Positions 61,288 to 64,000 of a DNA stretch of 64,000 bases are shown here, piece by piece. This stretch comes from Hydra vulgaris (taxonomy: Eukaryota; Cnidaria; Hydrozoa; Anthoathecata; Hydridae). Numbering within the stretch: the stretch's first letter is position 1; the number at the start of each line of letters is the position of its first letter. The stretch covers positions 15,734,501-15,798,500 of the forward strand of contig NC_088931.1 of assembly GCF_038396675.1 (NCBI RefSeq), given 5' to 3'. The translations under genes were made by a program, and so were the position numbers. The notes beneath the pieces were generated by a model. The model worked only from the letters and a program-made list of their open reading frames with translations. It was not told where the DNA came from and ran no database searches.

Positions 61288-62594
61288 ACGGGTCCGCCAA
61301 ATAACTTTTTTTTTTTTGAAAATGCTATAAAAAAAACTACTGAATATTTTCTCAATCGTCTTTTTTTATTTGAAAGTACAATCCTTCCGGTTAATAATGG
61401 AAAATAATTTCATTCAAATGGCTGCCTCGGCTGGCCATGCAGTAGCCTACACGATCGGTCCAATTTTTAAGCACATCGATTGTGTGCAGCTGTATTTTAC
61501 CAATGGCTTCACGAATATTGTCCTTTAAAGCGTCAATTGTATCTGGCTTGTCGGCGTAACACTTATCTTTGAGGGCACCCCACAAATAATAGTCCAACGG
61601 TGTCAAATCGCAACTCCGAGGTGGCCAAACGACATCAGCTCTGCGGCTGATAATGCGATCTTCAAAAACAGGGCGCCAAACATCGAGTGTAGCTTCGGCT
61701 GGGTGGCACGTAGCGCCGTCCTGTTGAAACCAAATGTTGCCAATATCCTCCTCTTCGATTTTTGTGAACAAAAATTCGGTCAACATGGCCCGATAACGAT
61801 CGCCATTGACTGTAACGGCCACTCCTTGCTCATTTTCGAAGAAAAATGACCCAAATATGCCTCTGAACCAAAATCCGCACCAAACAGTGACTCGTTTTGG
61901 GTGCATCGGCTTTTCAATGTATGCGTGCGGGTTTTCTGTGCCCCAAATGCGACATTTTTGCTTGTTTACATACCCGCCAAGATCAAAATGAGCTTCATCT
62001 GAAAAGATGATTTTTTTGGCAAAATCGGTATCTTCTGTAAGTCGATCGCAGGCCCACTTAGCGAAGCGAAAACGCATTGGATGGTCAGTTGGCTTCAACT
62101 CTTGAACCAATTGGAATTTGTATGGCGTCATACCAAGGTCTTTATGCAAAATTCGTCTCAATGATGTCTCCGAAATGTTCAATTGTTGAGAACGACGGTG
62201 AATTGATGTTGATGGCGCTTCACGCACACTTTCTGCCACAGCAATATTCTGCAATATTCTCCGGTATACGCACTGTTTTTGGCTTTTCACGCTTTGGTTT
62301 ATCGATGAGGATGCCAGTTTCTTTCACTTTTCTCACAAGATAACGAACATACGGAGCTGACGGTGCTTCTCTTCTTCCAAAATCCGTACGCAATTTTCGC
62401 ACACATTCTGCAACATTACCATGATTTTCAAAGTAATGTCGCAATATTTCCCAGCGTTGTTCAAGCGTATACATAACCATATTCGTTCAGCGGAAGGATA
62501 AAACTAATTATCTGTCAAATCAGACATGAGCTAAGTGTTACCATTCACGAAATAAGCACTAGTTGAAAAAAAAAAAGTTAGATGGCGGACCCGG
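61288..62594 (-). mobile_element. mariner-like transposon, 1.3 kb
   Basis: The left end ACGGGTCCGCCAAATAACTT and the right end (inverted) CCGGGTCCGCCATCTAACTT are flanked by TA (61286-61287 and 62595-62596). 1,307 bp with one transposase gene. GC is higher than the surroundings, consistent with a young insertion. Confidence 0.95.
61391..62480 (-). pseudogene. mariner-type transposase, one 10-bp duplication frameshift
   Basis: The ATG at 62480 opens MVMYTLEQRWEILRHYFENH, an N-terminal HTH with NVAECVRKLRTDFGR. The frame is lost at about 62245, where the 10-base unit AGAATATTGC occurs twice in a row. The rest (to 61391) is one long frame: a second HTH (NISETSLRRILHKDLGM), catalytic Asp in IIFSDEAHFDLGG, Asp in WFQQDGATCH and Asp in WPPRSCDLTPLDYYLWG, with 36 residues between the last two. 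The C terminus is complete. It is otherwise undamaged. Confidence 0.93.
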
Positions 62595-62811
62595 TATTAA
62601 GTTACTAAAAAGTATTTTGTACGGGAGAGTCGACCTTCATTTGTAATAATTCTAATAGCATGTTTTTGTTTGCAGAAAAGTTTATTTATTTTTGTAACGT
62701 TGGTGCTGTACCAAGCAATATTTGCATAGTTTAGGTAACAATGTATAAATGAAAACTGTATGTATTTCAAGCAAGATTGTTTAAAAAACTGTTTAGCTTT
62801 ATTTAATGAGG

Positions 62812-64000
62812 TGTTTGTCAATGCAGGTTTAAATTTAGCATCAAAATAAAAAACAGTGAGTTTAACAAGGAGAAATACTTGACTCCTAACAAATCAATAT
62901 TGGAAAATGCTGAATTAACTGAAAAAGAATTATTAGATGCTGTGAATTCATTAAAATTAAACAAAATACACAGGCTTGATAATGTTAGTAGTAATGTTGT
63001 AATTAAATGTATTTTCTATATTAAAAAAGTTCTTTGGCATATATATAATCTTTCGTTTAAACAAGGAATCTTTCCAAATAAACATAAAATTGTAAGGGTA
63101 TACCAGTTTTTGAATCTGGAGATGATACTAGTATTTCTAACTACATACCTATTTCCATTCTTCCTTGCTTCTCGAAAATACTAGAACGCATTATGTATAA
63201 CAAATTATACTCACTTTTAGAAAAAAATAATACTCTTTATAACAAACAATTCGGCTTTAAAACAGGGAACTCTACTAATCATGCAACTCTTCATCTCATT
63301 CAGATTATTTTTCAAGGTTTTGACAAAAGCAAGTTCACTTTAGGTAATTTCATAGATCTTTGTAAGGCGCTCGTCACTGTTAACCATAGCATTTTAATTA
63401 AAAAAATTGTAAAACTACGGAATCAAAAATATAAACATAGCTTGGTTCAAAACCTACTTATTTAATAGAAAACTATATATTTCATTCGGCATAGAAATAA
63501 CTAACATGTCAATTACTTGCGGCGTTCTTTAAGGATCTATATTAGGACCACTTTTATTTTTAATCTATATTAATGATATAAGCAAAGCTTCGAATGTTCT
63601 AGATTCTATCTTATTTACTGATGACACAAATTTATTTTGTTCTCATAGTGATATAACAACATTATTTAAAACGATCAACATTGAACTTCTAAAACTAACC
63701 GAATGGTTAAGTAAAAATAAACTTACAGTTAGTTTAACAAAAAAACTAATTATACTATTTTTCATCGCCTCCATAAAAAAGATAAAATCCCTCTTGCACT
63801 TCCAAAACTTAGTATTGGAGAATACATCGTAAAAAGAGAATGTTCAATGAAATTTCTAGGTGTAATTCAAGATGAAAACAAAAATTGGAAAGACCACATA
63901 AACATAATTGAAAATAAAATTTCCAATAATATCGGATTACTCTAGAAAGCAAAACCATACTTAGATCAACCAAGTTTGAAATATATATATTACTCATTTA
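62812..64000 (+). pseudogene. LINE ORF2 reverse transcriptase (3' half of split element)
   Basis: Begins FVNAGLNLASK, the end of the linker. ELTEKELLDAVNSLKLNK and a YNLSFKQGIFPNKHKI segment follow. MYNKLYSLLEKNN, NKQFGFKTGNSTNHATL, IDLCKALVTVNHSIL (FxDxxKAFDxVxHxxL) and GSILGPLLFLIYINDIS are RT motifs 1-4. SILFTDDTNLFCS carries the active site, with TDD in place of ADD, and KNKLTVSLTKK and KFLGVIQDENKNWKDHI follow. It has several frameshifts and stops and continues beyond the window. Confidence 0.88.

Larger units (their letters stand above)
60950..62811 (-). pseudogene. 5'-truncated LINE ORF2 C terminus, split by mariner
   Basis: From 62811 to 62597 the minus strand reads AKQFFKQSCLKYIQFSFIHC, YLNYANIAWYSTN and KQKHAIRIITNEGR, the segment after the RT palm. 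After the mariner, 61285-60950 continues with LNVFKINLYQILVYMFKLD, YSTRFSKNNFSQSKTNYS and NRGPKLWNTLLNDDLKTL, ending in FKTKLRQILLLNGNEL-stop. The two halves join logically at the mariner site. It begins abruptly within ORF2, as a 5'-truncated insertion would. Confidence 0.82.

Overview
The window looks like eukaryotic, very AT-rich, intron-bearing, transposon-saturated DNA. The mix of Tc1/mariner, pogo/Tigger, hAT, Transib, THAP/P-like and non-LTR elements, dense (TA)n tracts, a tRNA-derived SINE and an arminin-like secreted peptide gene all point to a cnidarian, most likely Hydra. The organism is inferred from families I recognise; no database was searched. No bacterial-type genes are present.

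Layout. 0-4 kb: a foldback MITE and a decayed pogo transposase ending in a PHD-like finger. 4.1-7.7 kb: a 3.4-kb Transib element (RSS-like CACAGTG termini, CGCCG target duplication) inside a small hAT-type MITE. 8.5-10.9 kb: a hAT remnant, a complete but broken Tc1/mariner element and a Harbinger-type MITE. 11-20 kb: a non-LTR RT remnant, a 3-kb structure with about 860-bp inverted arms, a THAP/P-like element, and two CCCACATGGG-rich arrays with matching outer termini. 20.8-21.4 kb: another pogo remnant. 21.8-28.7 kb: a compact, decayed virus-like block with a retroviral-type integrase, a dUTPase, a long candidate structural protein and small Cys-rich proteins, arranged divergently around 26.6 kb. 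28.8-35.6 kb: a 3,401-bp tandem duplication, identical wherever I compared it, whose junction is a 28-bp foldback; it carries a small multi-exon gene that shows intron/exon gain by local duplication, and an RT remnant. 35.5-38.8 kb: a Tigger/TIGD-like remnant. 39.9-45.5 kb: SINEs with TA tails, an internally deleted hAT, MITEs and a LINE 3' end. 47.0-47.7 kb: the only intact-looking host gene, a three-exon secreted peptide precursor with an acidic propiece and a strongly cationic C terminus. 49-55 kb: repeats and fragments. 55-64 kb: a LINE split by a pogo element (one stop from intact) and by an antisense LINE 3' fragment that is itself split by a mariner (one 10-bp duplication from intact).

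The genes do not form one pathway. The host gene stands alone, the virus-like block looks like one former replicon, and the rest is nested transposon history. Several (TA)n tracts sit exactly at the 3' ends of SINE/LINE-like units, so much of the simple sequence is probably element tail. Coordinates of decayed elements without clear termini are approximate.
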